From contig JAQUCE010000007.1 in NCBI GenBank assembly GCA_028686345.1, positions 1 to 64,000 of the forward strand: 64,000 bases of DNA, given 5' to 3'. Origin of the DNA: Kiritimatiellia bacterium (GTDB lineage Bacteria > Verrucomicrobiota > Kiritimatiellia > RFP12 > UBA1067). Below the pieces are notes generated by a model, which worked only from the letters and a program-made list of their open reading frames with translations, searched no databases and had not been told where the DNA came from. A program made the translations under genes and the position numbers. This document shows positions 1-8,574 of the stretch, piece after piece. How positions within the stretch are numbered: the first letter of the stretch is position 1; each line of letters begins with the position of its first letter.

Positions 1-86
1 CTTGCCCCGCAGTGGGGGCAAACCGTTTCCAACAGGGATGCGAGCGTCTCTTCAATCTCCTCTTCTGTAGCGTAATATTTCTTCAT
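1..86 (-). CDS. N-terminus of an unidentified protein with a CPHCG knuckle (partial)
   Basis: Reading leftwards from an ATG at 86, the frame is open to the window edge. It encodes about 28 residues beginning MKKYYATEEEIEETL and ending in CPHCGA, half of a zinc-ribbon-type CxxC pair. An acidic helix followed by a CPxCG knuckle is common at the N-terminus of some transposases and small zinc-ribbon proteins, so an insertion-sequence gene is possible given the transposase remnant nearby. The family cannot be fixed from this length. Confidence 0.5.
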   Translation of the reverse strand, partial: MKKYYATEEEIEETLASLLETVCPHCGA

Positions 87-409
87 CCAGCAGAGTATAT
101 GATGAAATAAAAATAAAGGCAAAAAACCAGGTTTTTCGCAACGACGGTGCTCTGCCCCGGACCCCGAGGTTTAAGGGGCATGGAAGGCTCAAAAACGCCA
201 TAAACAGCATACGCAAAATCGGGGATCGACAACCGCACCCGCCGAACTCTATAATCCCGAATTATGGCAGTACGTTATACAGATTGAATTTGGACGGTAA
301 CAAGCGGATAATACGGTGCAACTGCGGGATTTAACACCTATCTGTTCCGGTTAAAGAAGACCTCTAATGTTGACAAAAAATTAAAAACCAATGGTGCTGG
401 GGTGGCTTC
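87..409. other. Gap without a recognisable gene
   Basis: A plus-strand frame is open from about 120 to 330, but its translation matches no family I know and it has no ribosome-binding site. The stretch probably contains decayed mobile-element sequence, because it runs directly into the transposase remnant at 410. Confidence 0.4.
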
Positions 410-619
410 ATGACCCAAGATATCAATCGCTGCCGCATTATCGCGCGCATGATCGCGTTGGTGTACAACTGGTGGAATATCTTCGCGCGGCTGGCAAATC
501 CTGATCAGCACATGGAAGCAATTACATCCCGCCCTTTACTGCTGAATGCTGTGGAGAGCCTTGTCTACACTGGTCGTAAAAAGATTATTTATTTAACCTC
601 AACACATGCTAAAGCGTGA
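410..619 (+). pseudogene. Transposase remnant (DDE, IS1380-like C-terminal part)
   Basis: The 69 codons contain DINRCRIIARMIALVYNWW and, further on, PDQHMEAITSRPLL and LTSTHAKA. These are recognisable as the conserved C-terminal third of DDE transposases of the IS1380-like group. The in-frame sequence just upstream of the ATG still reads W-G-G-F, as in intact relatives, and then meets a stop, so the catalytic part is missing. The tail ends early at a TGA after THAKA. The product would be inactive, so this is the scar of an old insertion. The exact IS family is inferred from memory of the motif, not from a search. Confidence 0.7.
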
Positions 620-762
620 ACTACAAACGGCTGCAGCGTAAAGTCTGTTACCCCGTCATTAGGCTGTTCCAAAGCAATTTATCGAGAGGTGACAATCTTA
701 GGCCCTTGCCAAATGGCATGTTGGTCTTTAAAAACATGTCGGTGGCCAATCCTAATCTTTAT

Positions 763-790
763 CGCATTATGTTGCGCGCAACATAATGCG
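763..790. repeat. Perfect 28-bp palindrome
   Basis: The sequence CGCATTATGTTGCG is followed immediately by its exact reverse complement, giving a 28-bp palindrome with no spacer. It lies beside the transposase remnant. It could be a recombinase or protein-binding site or an insertion-sequence end, but no second copy was noticed in the window. Confidence 0.8.
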
Positions 791-824
791 ACAAAGTTCG
801 CCTATTGCCCGAGGTCGGGGTCGC

Positions 825-885
825 TATCGGAATCGGTATCGAAAAGCGCATAAAATCGGCCCTGATACCGATTTCGACTCCGATA
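825..885. repeat. Imperfect inverted repeat rich in ATCGG/CCGAT
   Basis: The left arm TATCGGAATCGGTATC (825-840) pairs with the right arm 864-885, which is its reverse complement carrying a 6-nt insertion. The loop is about 23 nt. The region from 620 to 1551 has no convincing gene and consists of such palindromic pieces. Confidence 0.6.
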
Positions 886-1123
886 CAGCTGATCTTAAGT
901 TACCCCCTCGCTTTTTAGCAGCTCGGTGCACGGTCTGCTTGTCGATAAATGCCGCTCATCAGGCATCGTCCCGCAAGCGGAACTATGCCCGATAAGTAGA
1001 GCGGCTTTGGTTGACGATAGTGGGCGACGATAGCGGATTACGATTAAAAAATTCCGCCCTTGAAAATCGTCGACCATCATCGTCGCCGTTATCGTAAACC
1101 GGAGGCGCAGCCGACTTCAAGGA

Positions 1124-1164
1124 GGGCCGGTTTGCAACCGGCCCTGTCCGATTGGAAATCGGAC
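1124..1164. repeat. Twin REP-like hairpins
   Basis: Two perfect short hairpins sit 1 nt apart. GGGCCGGTT-TGC-AACCGGCCC occupies 1124-1144 and GTCCGATT-GGA-AATCGGAC occupies 1146-1164. Paired compact hairpins between genes are typical of REP/BIME elements mobilised by RAYT transposases, and a RAYT start is present at 63682. Confidence 0.75.
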
Positions 1165-1299
1165 CTACGTTGCTCCCGCACCAGAGGCGCAGCCTCCCGC
1201 CGCGCCTTGCGCGGAGCGCGCACAAGAGAAATCCAACTGCCGTTTTTAGGATAAGTGCAATACCCATCGTCATCATTAAAATAAATATTTGGCGGCACT

Positions 1300-1500
1300 T
1301 GTTCGGCGTAGTTCCGCCATGCCACGGCTTAGCCCTGCGTGCGGCCGAAGCTTGGGTTGCTGGATGAAGCGGGATGAGCCAAACAAAGATAATGAAACCC
1401 CACGGCGCGCCTTTGACGAACAAACACCAAGTGTCCGCTAATTGCTTCATAGAAGCAACCCTACACCCTAGGGCGCGCTTTTCACGAACTTAACCACGCT
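1300..1500. repeat. Dispersed repeat family A, copy 1
   Basis: A module of about 200 bp recurs at about 5090-5320 in the same orientation and at about 17130-17330 inverted. Shared blocks include GATGAGCCAAACAAAGATAA, TGCCTTTGACGAACA, AATTGCTTCA and AACCCTACAC. The ends carry short complementary stretches. No coding frame is conserved between copies, so it behaves as a non-coding interspersed repeat. Confidence 0.75.
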
Positions 1501-1551
1501 CCTTGTCAAGCTTCGTCCGACGATGGGGGACGACGATGTTGAATTACGCTA

Positions 1552-1920
1552 TTACAGCCCGGCAGGGGGCATGGGCGCGGCGGGAGCGACAGGGGCGCTG
1601 CCACCGGCCGGGGCGGAGAAGGGTAGATCCGCACTCTGCGCGGCAGGGGCGGGGGTGGAGACACCCTCCATCACTGAGCTTCCTGAGCCTGATGTGAGGC
1701 GGGAGAGCACAATGGTGTTGAGCAGGAAAATTACCGCCAGCGCGACTGTTGCCTTGGTCAGGACATTACCCATCTGGGCACCGAAAAGCGATTCACCCAT
1801 GCCGCCGCCGAAGCTGACCCCCAGTCCGCCGTCTTTGGGCTTTTGGAGCAGGATAACGCCGCCCAGCAGAAAGCATATAATGATCTCAAAGGCATACAAA
1901 AAATTAATAAAAATGTTCAT
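1552..1920 (-). CDS. secG: Preprotein translocase subunit SecG
   Basis: SecG is the small non-essential partner of the SecYE protein-conducting channel in the inner membrane. The 122-residue product has the expected two membrane segments (about residues 4-22 and 53-73) around the conserved cytoplasmic loop LLQKPKDGGLG...FGGGMGESLFG. It ends in the Pro/Ala-rich hydrophilic tail seen in many SecG proteins. An upstream in-frame start at 1953 exists, but the ATG at 1920 is preceded at proper distance by GGAGAG and begins directly with MNIFINFLY, so it is preferred. The gene stands alone, facing away from the repeat region. Confidence 0.93.
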   Translation of the reverse strand: MNIFINFLYAFEIIICFLLGGVILLQKPKDGGLGVSFGGGMGESLFGAQMGNVLTKATVALAVIFLLNTIVLSRLTSGSGSSVMEGVSTPAPAAQSADLPFSAPAGGSAPVAPAAPMPPAGL

Positions 1921-2095
1921 CTGATCTCTCCGGTTTTCAATCCAAAAATCCAATGTTCTTAAAAGTTGATGTATAAATATACCAAAGTGGGCAAATCTAG
2001 TACAGTCGCAAATTGCTTTGATGTGAAAAATCTGTCACAGCTGAATCGAGAGCCGCTCATTCGCATTCCACGGCATGCGGTAATTATTGAATTGC

Positions 2096-3427
2096 TCAGC
2101 TGGTCAGCTGTTCCTGCATCTCCTCCAGCTTAACGCCCTTGGTCTCTGGCACCATGGTCCTGACCCAGATCAGTTGCAGCACCATCATAAAGCAGAAGAA
2201 GCCGAATATGTAGGAGGGCGCAAGCTTTTCCGCCATTTTCGGGAAGGCCAGTGTCAAGCCTGCGGCAAAGAACCAGTGCGTGAAGCTTCCGAGCGACTGT
2301 CCTGCAGCTCGGTAACGATTCGGGAAGATCTCACTGATAAACACCCATATAACTGCGCCCTGTCCAACCGCGTGCGCGGCGATAAAGGCAAAGATGCAGA
2401 ACGGGACGATCTTGTAGCTCTCAACACTGAACGCCCACGCGCATGCGCCCAGCGAGGCAATGTAGCCAAATGAGCCGATGTAGAGCAGTGTGCGGCGGCC
2501 CAGTTTATCGATCAGCCACAGCCCCACATAGGTGAAGATCAGATTGGTGATGCCAATGCCGACAGACTGCAGCATGGCGGCCTGCTCGCCCAATCCGGTC
2601 CATTCAAATATGCGCTGCGCAAAATACAGGATTGCGTTAATGCCTGAGAGCTGGTTGAAAAAGGCGATCATAAACGCCAGCATGATCGGGGTTTTGAGTC
2701 GTTTGCAGAAGAACCTGCTTCCGCTGCTGATATCGCGGGCGCTGTTTTCAACAGAGCTAACCAGGTCGTCAAGCTCCTGGGCTGACATCTCAGGGTTGAT
2801 CAACTTGAACACCTCTTTGCCAGCTTCCCGACGACCGCCTTGCGCAATCAGCCAGCGTGGGCTCTCTGGGATTGTAAAACACATGATACTGTAAATCGCC
2901 GCTGGAATGGCCTCAACTCCCAGCATCCAGCGCCATGCAATCTCAACGTGCATGTATTTGCGGATAAGATAGTTGGAGACAAAGGCGATCAGGATGCCGA
3001 ACACAATGTTGAATTGAAACATTCCCGCCAGCCTGCCCCGGATGTTGGGAGGGGAGATCTCTGCAATGTAGAGCGGAGCCGCAACCGTGGCCACACCGAC
3101 ACCCAGACCTCCGATAAAGCGCGAGATCATGAAGAACCATTTTTCGGGGGCAAGGCCTGAACCGAGCGCTGAGATAAAATACAACGCGCCAATCCATAGC
3201 AGGGTTTTTCGGCGCCCGAATTTCTCAGTAGGCCATCCGCCCAGCAGGGAGCCAACGACGGTTCCCCACAGTGCCGCACTCATGCTCAGCCCATGCAGGA
3301 AGCTGCTGAGTTCCCAGAGTTTCTGAAATTGCTGTTCAGCGCCATTGATAACCACTGTATCAAAACCAAATAAAAAACCTGCCAGTGCGGCGGTCAGTGA
3401 CCAAAGGATCAGTTTGCCATGTTTCAT
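2096..3427 (-). CDS. MFS sugar porter (XylE/GLUT-type)
   Basis: The protein has 443 residues and about 12 membrane helices, matching the usual length of the sugar porter family of the major facilitator superfamily. Diagnostic motifs are GRRKT after helix 2 (residues 71-75), PESPRWL (187-193) before the central loop, FNQLSGINAILYF in helix 7, a second GRRTL in the C-terminal half and PETKG near the end. Such proteins move mono- or disaccharides across the inner membrane, often as proton symporters. It lies 14 bp downstream of the fructokinase-like gene and in the same direction as the GH32 gene, so fructose or sucrose uptake is the natural inference. The substrate cannot be read from the sequence. 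Confidence 0.92.
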   Translation of the reverse strand: MKHGKLILWSLTAALAGFLFGFDTVVINGAEQQFQKLWELSSFLHGLSMSAALWGTVVGSLLGGWPTEKFGRRKTLLWIGALYFISALGSGLAPEKWFFMISRFIGGLGVGVATVAAPLYIAEISPPNIRGRLAGMFQFNIVFGILIAFVSNYLIRKYMHVEIAWRWMLGVEAIPAAIYSIMCFTIPESPRWLIAQGGRREAGKEVFKLINPEMSAQELDDLVSSVENSARDISSGSRFFCKRLKTPIMLAFMIAFFNQLSGINAILYFAQRIFEWTGLGEQAAMLQSVGIGITNLIFTYVGLWLIDKLGRRTLLYIGSFGYIASLGACAWAFSVESYKIVPFCIFAFIAAHAVGQGAVIWVFISEIFPNRYRAAGQSLGSFTHWFFAAGLTLAFPKMAEKLAPSYIFGFFCFMMVLQLIWVRTMVPETKGVKLEEMQEQLTS

Positions 3428-3441
3428 ATCTTATCTGCCTT

Positions 3442-4317
3442 TCAGATTTTTGGGATTGCTCCGGGTTTGGATGCCACCAAGGCACCGCGTTCATTGCCAC
3501 GCTGTGCAGCCTGTTTTGCACTTTTGCCCTGCAGTAAGGCCGTCAAAAATGCCGCGCTAAAAGCATCTCCGGCACCGACTGTATCGACAATCTCAGCCTC
3601 CACCGCAGGCGATTTAAAGGGAGCCGCGCCTCTTTCAAAGACCTGGCAGCCATCTGCGCCACAAGTCACCAGCACACCACAGACGCTGTAATGCTCAAAT
3701 ATGTTTTGCGCAAAGCTGTTAAGAGTGCTTTTATCTTTAAACAGCTCACGGTTTAAAATCAGCGCTTCCTCGTCATTTGCCTTTAGCCACTCGGTTTGTT
3801 TGAGACAATCCTTGATCAGAGCTGTGCTCCAATAGTTCTGGCGGAGATTGACATCGAAAAATCTCAGCGTGCCTTTCAGCACACCCAAGAGCCGTTGCAA
3901 TGAGGTTTTGGATACCTCGGAACGCTGGGCAAGCGTGCCAAAACAAAATGCTTTCGGCTGCGTTGTTGCAATCTCAGCGACAACCTGATCAGAGAGCGAG
4001 ATGTTGTCCCAGGCTGTGTTTTTATGGATATCATATTGCGGCATTGCGTTGACCAGCCTGACCGTGACCGTGCCGGTCGGATAGACGTTGCTCGTGGCCA
4101 TCCAGCGGGTGCTGATTTTAAGTTCCTTGGCCTGGGTCAGTGCCTTGGCACCTAGATCATCATGGCCTAACGCGGAAACTACCGCGGTGTTGAGCCCGCA
4201 GAGCGATGCATGCGCGGCAAGATTGAAAGGTGCTCCCCCCAGATGCTGAACTCCATCGATAATATCCCATAAAACTTCGCCAAAAGCTATCACATCTATT
4301 CGCTTCTCTGTTGTCAC
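3442..4317 (-). CDS. PfkB-family carbohydrate kinase, probably fructokinase
   Basis: Phosphorylates a sugar with ATP in the cytoplasm; fructose is the likely substrate. The 291 residues show the PfkB fold signatures: GEVLWDII at the N-terminus, GGAPFNLAAHASLCG (the sugar-binding GG motif), and DTVGAGDAFSAAFL starting near residue 245, with the GAGD anion hole and catalytic base at about Asp251. The N-terminal E-V-L-W-D form is typical of bacterial fructokinases. The gene directly precedes the sugar porter, and a GH32 enzyme that would release fructose lies upstream on the same strand, supporting a fructan/sucrose pathway. Ribokinase-like specificity cannot be excluded. Confidence 0.9.
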   Translation of the reverse strand: MTTEKRIDVIAFGEVLWDIIDGVQHLGGAPFNLAAHASLCGLNTAVVSALGHDDLGAKALTQAKELKISTRWMATSNVYPTGTVTVRLVNAMPQYDIHKNTAWDNISLSDQVVAEIATTQPKAFCFGTLAQRSEVSKTSLQRLLGVLKGTLRFFDVNLRQNYWSTALIKDCLKQTEWLKANDEEALILNRELFKDKSTLNSFAQNIFEHYSVCGVLVTCGADGCQVFERGAAPFKSPAVEAEIVDTVGAGDAFSAAFLTALLQGKSAKQAAQRGNERGALVASKPGAIPKI

Positions 4318-4365
4318 CTATGCTCCTGTTGATAAATAATTGTATCATATATAGAAATTATCTTT

Positions 4366-4584
4366 GTGTCACTTAAAATGGTTGCAAAAGAACTGAAACT
4401 CGGCAGTTTTGACGACGAGAGATTTGCCAAGCTGCTTTCGCCCTCTTTAACAACCATCCACCAACCTTGCATTCAGATCGGGAAAGTGGCGGTGCAGACC
4501 ATGCTGCAACGCACACGTGAACCTCAAACCCCGCCGCGTGAAATCCTGTTGGACGCGCCGCTGATTGTGCGGGAATCCTCCTAA
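4366..4584 (+). pseudogene. C-terminal fragment of a LacI-family regulator
   Basis: The 72-codon frame contains GSFDDERFAKLLSPSLTTI, then QP, a Gly-Lys-x-Ala-Val helix and a final PLIVRESS. This is the invariant tail of LacI/GalR repressors (GFDD..A..L.P.LTT..QP...G..A...L......P..I.L...L..R.S). The helix-turn-helix and most of the sugar-binding domain are absent, and the residues before FDD do not follow the family pattern, so an internal deletion also occurred. It sits divergently next to the fructokinase gene, where a local repressor of the sugar locus would be expected. The locus has therefore probably lost its own regulator. Confidence 0.8.
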
Positions 4585-4790
4585 AGCAGCTAGTCGCCGC
4601 AACCAAAAGAGTTTGTGTGATGTGCGGGAGGTCACCGCCCTCACTGAAAATTGGTGGTTAGAAGCCCGCTACGACAGTAACAAACGCTTCGCGTAAGGTT
4701 TGTTGTCCAGCCTTTCCTTGTCCGGCGTAGCTGCGAAGCGCGAAGACGGAAGGCTGCTCCAAAGCAGGTTATTGAAACGTTACTGCAAAA
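4583..4790. repeat. Dispersed repeat family B, copy 1
   Basis: It begins CTAAAGCAGCTAGTCGCCGC and contains AAGGTTTGTTGTCCAGCCTTTC and GACGGAAGGCTGCTCCAAAGC. The same order of blocks recurs at about 44283-44600 and 52080-52310, and inverted at about 38560-38780 and 57058-57240, with a partial copy at 32105-32230. The AAGGCTG/CAGCCTT blocks can pair within the element. Confidence 0.75.
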
Positions 4791-4798
4791 GTGATAGC

Positions 4799-4980
4799 GG
4801 ATATACTTCGCAATCATCCACCGCATAGCGGCGGATATACTTTGCAATCATCCACCGCATAGCGGCGGATATACTTTGCAATCATCCACCGCATAGCGGC
4901 GGATATACTTTGCAATCATCCACCGCATAGCGGCGGATATACTTTGTTGCTTTCAGTATGTCCGCCGCTATGCGGTGGAC
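4799..4980. repeat. Repeat family C: four tandem 34-bp units plus inverted end
   Basis: Four head-to-tail 34-bp units (4799-4832, 4833-4866, 4867-4900, 4901-4934) each carry ATCCACCGCATAGCGGCGGA. A partial unit and then an inverted core GTCCGCCGCTATGCGGTGGA follow, ending near 4980. Units differ by one base. Single or paired units recur at 35224-35289 and 56845-56925. Each core folds into a short hairpin around GCATAGCGG. There are no unique spacers, so it is not a CRISPR array. Confidence 0.9.
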
Positions 4981-5084
4981 GCCCATTTTTCACCTCTAAG
5001 ATTTTTCACCTCAAAAAAAACGTAGTGCATTTGCATCAGCCGTGCGACATGCAAGCTTCATGAAAAGTTGAAATGTGTAGGGTT

Positions 5085-5320
5085 GGCGGCCCTTGTCCGG
5101 CATAGTTCCGCAATGCCACGGCGTAGCCCCGCTTGCGGGCGAAGCCGGGTTGCGGGACGACGACGGATGAGCCAAACAAAGATAATGAAACCCCTTGACG
5201 TGCCTTTGACGAACAGCCGCCTGGCACCCTCAAATTGCTTCACCCGCCTTCTTACATACGGCGTGACATGTAGAAACAACCCTACACTTCAGGGTGCGCC
5301 TTTCACGAACTGAAGCATAA
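5085..5320. repeat. Dispersed repeat family A, copy 2
   Basis: It matches the copy at 1300-1500 block by block (GCCACGGC.TAGCCC, GATGAGCCAAACAAAGATAA, TGCCTTTGACGAAC, AATTGCTTCA, AACCCTACAC, TTTCACGAACT), with extra sequence between the last blocks. The whole space from 4585 to 5692 holds only repeats (families B, C, A and D) and no gene. Confidence 0.75.
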
Positions 5321-5559
5321 TACGTCCGACGATGCTGTGCGACGATGTTGGTGGACGATTGGGGTCATGCGTGGGCTCGTCAACCAACATCGTCTCCGCT
5401 ATCGAAAACCGACGGCGCAAAGAACACGAATATTTTTAACTACGAAACATACTAAAAGTGCGAAAAGGGTGCGCTCAGCCTATTTTTAACTACGAATAAC
5501 ACGAATTTGCGCGAATAGACAAGATCACTTTTAAGAGCATTCGTATCATTCCTTTGGTC

Positions 5560-5650
5560 AGCCGCGTAGCGACTGACCTCCTTTCGCGCTTACTTCATTT
5601 GACAAGGCGCGAAGCAAGGAAGTCGTTCGCTATGCGGGCGACTACTACAC
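5560..5650. repeat. Repeat family D (GTCGCCCGCATAGCGGGCGAC type), copy 1
   Basis: GGTCAGCCGCGTAGCGACTGACC and AGTCGTTCGCTATGCGGGCGACT are short palindromes built round GC(A/T)AT/AGCG. The same pattern recurs at 32370-32460, 35465-35520 and 38290-38390, usually in pairs facing each other. Confidence 0.65.
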
Positions 5651-5692
5651 TAAACCCTTGATTAACGTTCGATCAGCAAATTGTGCTTTGCG

Positions 5693-7636
5693 TTAGCGCA
5701 CCATTAGCAGCGATCCCAGCGGGATCGGCTCGGCAGTATAACTGAAATAGTCGTACTCCACCTCTAGCCCCGAAACAGCCTCCCAGTCTTTGCAGAAAAG
5801 ACCGGCGTGCATCAGCACCTTGCCTGGATAATACTCGGTTTGAACTGTGTGCCATAGCTCGCCATCAAAACTGTAGCGGAATGTGAATCGGTCCAGCCGC
5901 CCCTCAACTCGCAGCCAGATATCCGAGATATCCCCTGATAAAAATTTAGGTCGTGATGAGGTGCCGGGTCCCTCAAGGCAAAGACCGGCATTGCAGTAAG
6001 GGCCGAACATCACCGGGTCAAAGGTGTTGGCATCCGGCTCTTCAAACATTAGGATCAGACCTGTATGATGTGCGATAACGGAGTTGGTGTAAGAGCGTGA
6101 CACCATGCGGGTTTCAAGCACAAAGGCATCATCATCGACAGTATTGAGCAGCACCTTAGGCCCTTTATCATGCGCGCTCCAGATATCATGTGTATTCGAC
6201 AACAGTGCCAATCTGAGGGTGTTATTTGTGGTCACCTCCACAACCGGGTTTGAAAAAGGACGCTGGATATGCAAGCCGCTAGGCAGCCCACCGCTGTCGA
6301 AGGAGGTTGACAGTGACCGCGGCATGGGCTCATCCATGACCCGGATATCATCAACGACAATCTGCCCCCAGGTCCCGCTATAAAAGTCGACAATCCGGAA
6401 GCGCACAACTTCACCTATGAGGTTATGCACATTCCAGCAGTTTTCACGCATTGCATTGCTTTCACAGCCGGAGGCCTTGCGTATGACCTGCCAGCTGTTC
6501 TCATCAATCCGGCGCTCAAGTTGAAGCTGCAGCTCGCTTCCTGCCACGTAGCGGTGCCCGCCCGCCACCCGCGCACGAACCGTATTGTTTGAGAGCACAA
6601 AGGGAGTACCGGTCACGCTGCCAATCAGACCATCACCCTGAGACGTTGTACCACCGTCCTTGCTGTCAACATAGGTGCTGACAAACCAATCACCGTTCTT
6701 ATTGAAGTTGTAGCGCGTAGAGTTGACCGGTTGGGTTGCAAAAGCAGCTCCATCCGTAACCCAGCCCTCGGGAAAGCGGTCATGCTCAAAATCGATCAGC
6801 ATGGCATAGTCCTGATAACCGCACTCCAACCCCCACTTTTCCTGCAGATAATAGAGCACTGAGTTACGATCAATATCGGACAGTACGCAGTCAAAGACAA
6901 TGATCTCAGCGATCCATCCCTTCATAGTCTCAGCACCGTTCACCAGCTTGCACCCCACCCGTGTGCCCGTTGCACCGGTCTGCTGCGTATCCATGTTAAT
7001 TGTTCCGACATAGTAATCCTGATTGCTGTAAAGCACAACATTGCGATCGGCACGTCCGTCAATCTCCATCCCACTCAGCATCCACTCATTGGTTGCATAC
7101 GGAGCAAGCAAATGTGAATCATTACCCTGTCCGTTAAACCCGTACTTTTTGCTGCTGCCGATAGTCAAAAGAGCAGCACGTGTTCCGGTTGCGCCACCTG
7201 AGTCAGCCTGTTCAAAAACTGTACGCGCACCAGAATAATCATTCCGATTCCAGAGTATAAAATAGCTGAAGGTGTCGTCACCCTGCTGCAACACAGCAGG
7301 GCCGCCCAGCCAGCGGGCACCATCGAAATAAAGTGTGTTGCGTCCGTTTTGAGAGGCTTGTGCAGTGATTGGTCGCTTGGCAGCATCACTCTGAGCCATA
7401 TGCGCGCTATTGCCGGATTTGTCGCGCCACTCAGAGACGCGCCCATTCGCTTCAATAAGGCTGGCCGTATCCGCGGCGTCCAGCCACAAAACGCAGCCAC
7501 CCAGCTCTGTGGGACTCTGGATTGCAGCAGTGACACTATGCGTCGCCATTATAAAGAGTGCGGCAACCACCCAGGTCATGCCTTTTGAAATTAGGTTTAC
7601 GCTCATCAAGGCGCAATCAGATTTTATGTTTTTCAT
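5693..7636 (-). CDS. Secreted LamG-like / DUF1349-like protein with PIPxGxxxMxR tail
   Basis: An exported protein of 647 residues with a signal peptide in the first ~38 residues. Residues ~45-270 resemble a concanavalin/LamG fold (ELGGCVLWLDAADTASL, EWRDKSGN, NTLYFDGA). Residues ~285-435 match, in pattern, the N-terminal domain of the GH32 protein encoded at 8708-10810 (F-E..FPEGW, GDGLIGSVTG, VRFRIVDFYSGTWGQIVVDDI). The last ~200 residues look like a DUF1349-type beta-sandwich. No catalytic residues were recognised, so carbohydrate binding is the likeliest role, in keeping with the sugar locus. The C-terminus, EPIPLGSLLMVR, has no membrane anchor and resembles the end of the protein at 22560-23324. 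Confidence 0.85.
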   Translation of the reverse strand: MKNIKSDCALMSVNLISKGMTWVVAALFIMATHSVTAAIQSPTELGGCVLWLDAADTASLIEANGRVSEWRDKSGNSAHMAQSDAAKRPITAQASQNGRNTLYFDGARWLGGPAVLQQGDDTFSYFILWNRNDYSGARTVFEQADSGGATGTRAALLTIGSSKKYGFNGQGNDSHLLAPYATNEWMLSGMEIDGRADRNVVLYSNQDYYVGTINMDTQQTGATGTRVGCKLVNGAETMKGWIAEIIVFDCVLSDIDRNSVLYYLQEKWGLECGYQDYAMLIDFEHDRFPEGWVTDGAAFATQPVNSTRYNFNKNGDWFVSTYVDSKDGGTTSQGDGLIGSVTGTPFVLSNNTVRARVAGGHRYVAGSELQLQLERRIDENSWQVIRKASGCESNAMRENCWNVHNLIGEVVRFRIVDFYSGTWGQIVVDDIRVMDEPMPRSLSTSFDSGGLPSGLHIQRPFSNPVVEVTTNNTLRLALLSNTHDIWSAHDKGPKVLLNTVDDDAFVLETRMVSRSYTNSVIAHHTGLILMFEEPDANTFDPVMFGPYCNAGLCLEGPGTSSRPKFLSGDISDIWLRVEGRLDRFTFRYSFDGELWHTVQTEYYPGKVLMHAGLFCKDWEAVSGLEVEYDYFSYTAEPIPLGSLLMVR

Positions 7637-7689
7637 CGTGTAACTCCTTGTTATAATTCAGTGAACTCATAGCCAGCAGGGTGCTTGCC

Positions 7690-8550
7690 CTACTTTTCTT
7701 CGCCTAATTTTTGAAATTCAGCCAGTACTGGCATATGATCACTTAGCGCATACGCTGAACTTTTGCCAGGCTCAGGGGTAAAGGGCGGCATGTTAAGCAC
7801 CTGGGCTGCGGTTGAAAACTTCGCAAAATCCGGTGTGGCCCAGATGTAATCAATACGTTGACGGGGATTAGTACTGGAACCTGTGGGGGTTTCGCCTATG
7901 CCATGTTTGGCACCGATATCTATCAGCCCTGCACTGGTCCAGACCTTGTACTCAGGGGCATCGGGTTTGTGGTTCAAATCGCCTTGAAGCAGCACAGGCG
8001 CACTTTGGTTTAATTTTCTGATCAATGCCACAACAGCAGCGGCCTCCTCCAGCCGAACGCTGCGTTCATGAGCATGGAAGTGCACACTGATCACATGTAG
8101 AGAGCCGAATGGCGTATCCAGTTCCGCCCGCCCCAGATGACGGGTGAACAGACGCTCCGGATGAGGGGTACCTGCCGAAGGACGTGACTCGGAATCAACA
8201 ATCGGATACGGGGTGACAACAGCTCCAGGAAAGCCTCCGGGATAGTTTTTACTGCCTTTCCAGCCGCCGGGGAACCAGACGTAATTCATGGCCAGGGTAT
8301 CGGCAAACCGTTTGACCAGCGGCTCTGCTGGCGCCTCCTGCAGAGTAATCAGGGATGGTTTGAACTTGGAGAGCTCGCGGGCGGTTATTTCAGGGTGAGC
8401 GGCAGCGTTTTCCGCTAACAGCTGCGCTGTGGATTCATTATTTGGATACCCGCGAAATGCCAGAACATTGTAGGAGATAGTTCGAAAATCATTTGCATCT
8501 GCCAAACCTGATAAAACTACGATACAGCAGACTATAATAAATCTTTTCAT
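7690..8550 (-). CDS. Secreted endonuclease/exonuclease/phosphatase (EEP) family protein
   Basis: The 286-residue protein starts with a signal peptide (cleavage likely after Ala19) and carries the EEP-fold metal and catalytic motifs in order: ISYNV near residue 26, LITLQEAP, ISVHFHAH, LLQGDLNHKP, RIDYIWATPD and LSDHMPVLAEF. This fold cleaves phosphodiesters or removes phosphate from nucleic acids, lipids or sugar phosphates. Export suggests an extracellular or periplasmic substrate. It lies between the LamG-like gene and the GH32 gene in one direction and may supply phosphate or process debris. Its actual substrate is unknown. Confidence 0.88.
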   Translation of the reverse strand: MKRFIIVCCIVVLSGLADANDFRTISYNVLAFRGYPNNESTAQLLAENAAAHPEITARELSKFKPSLITLQEAPAEPLVKRFADTLAMNYVWFPGGWKGSKNYPGGFPGAVVTPYPIVDSESRPSAGTPHPERLFTRHLGRAELDTPFGSLHVISVHFHAHERSVRLEEAAAVVALIRKLNQSAPVLLQGDLNHKPDAPEYKVWTSAGLIDIGAKHGIGETPTGSSTNPRQRIDYIWATPDFAKFSTAAQVLNMPPFTPEPGKSSAYALSDHMPVLAEFQKLGEEK

Positions 8551-8574
8551 CTTTATTCTCTGTTCGGTTATTGA

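Noticed and set aside
763-790. Integron attC site
   Set aside because: The palindrome is short and perfect, and lacks the GTTRRRY/RYYYAAC core sites, the bulged bases and a cassette gene structure.
4799-4980. CRISPR-like array of regularly spaced repeats
   Set aside because: The 34-bp units are directly contiguous and include the whole period. There are no variable spacers and no cas genes.
5693-7636. Standard PEP-CTERM sorting domain
   Set aside because: The end EPIPLGSLLMVR has no transmembrane stretch or terminal Arg cluster. The same holds for 22560-23324. No exosortase was seen in the window.
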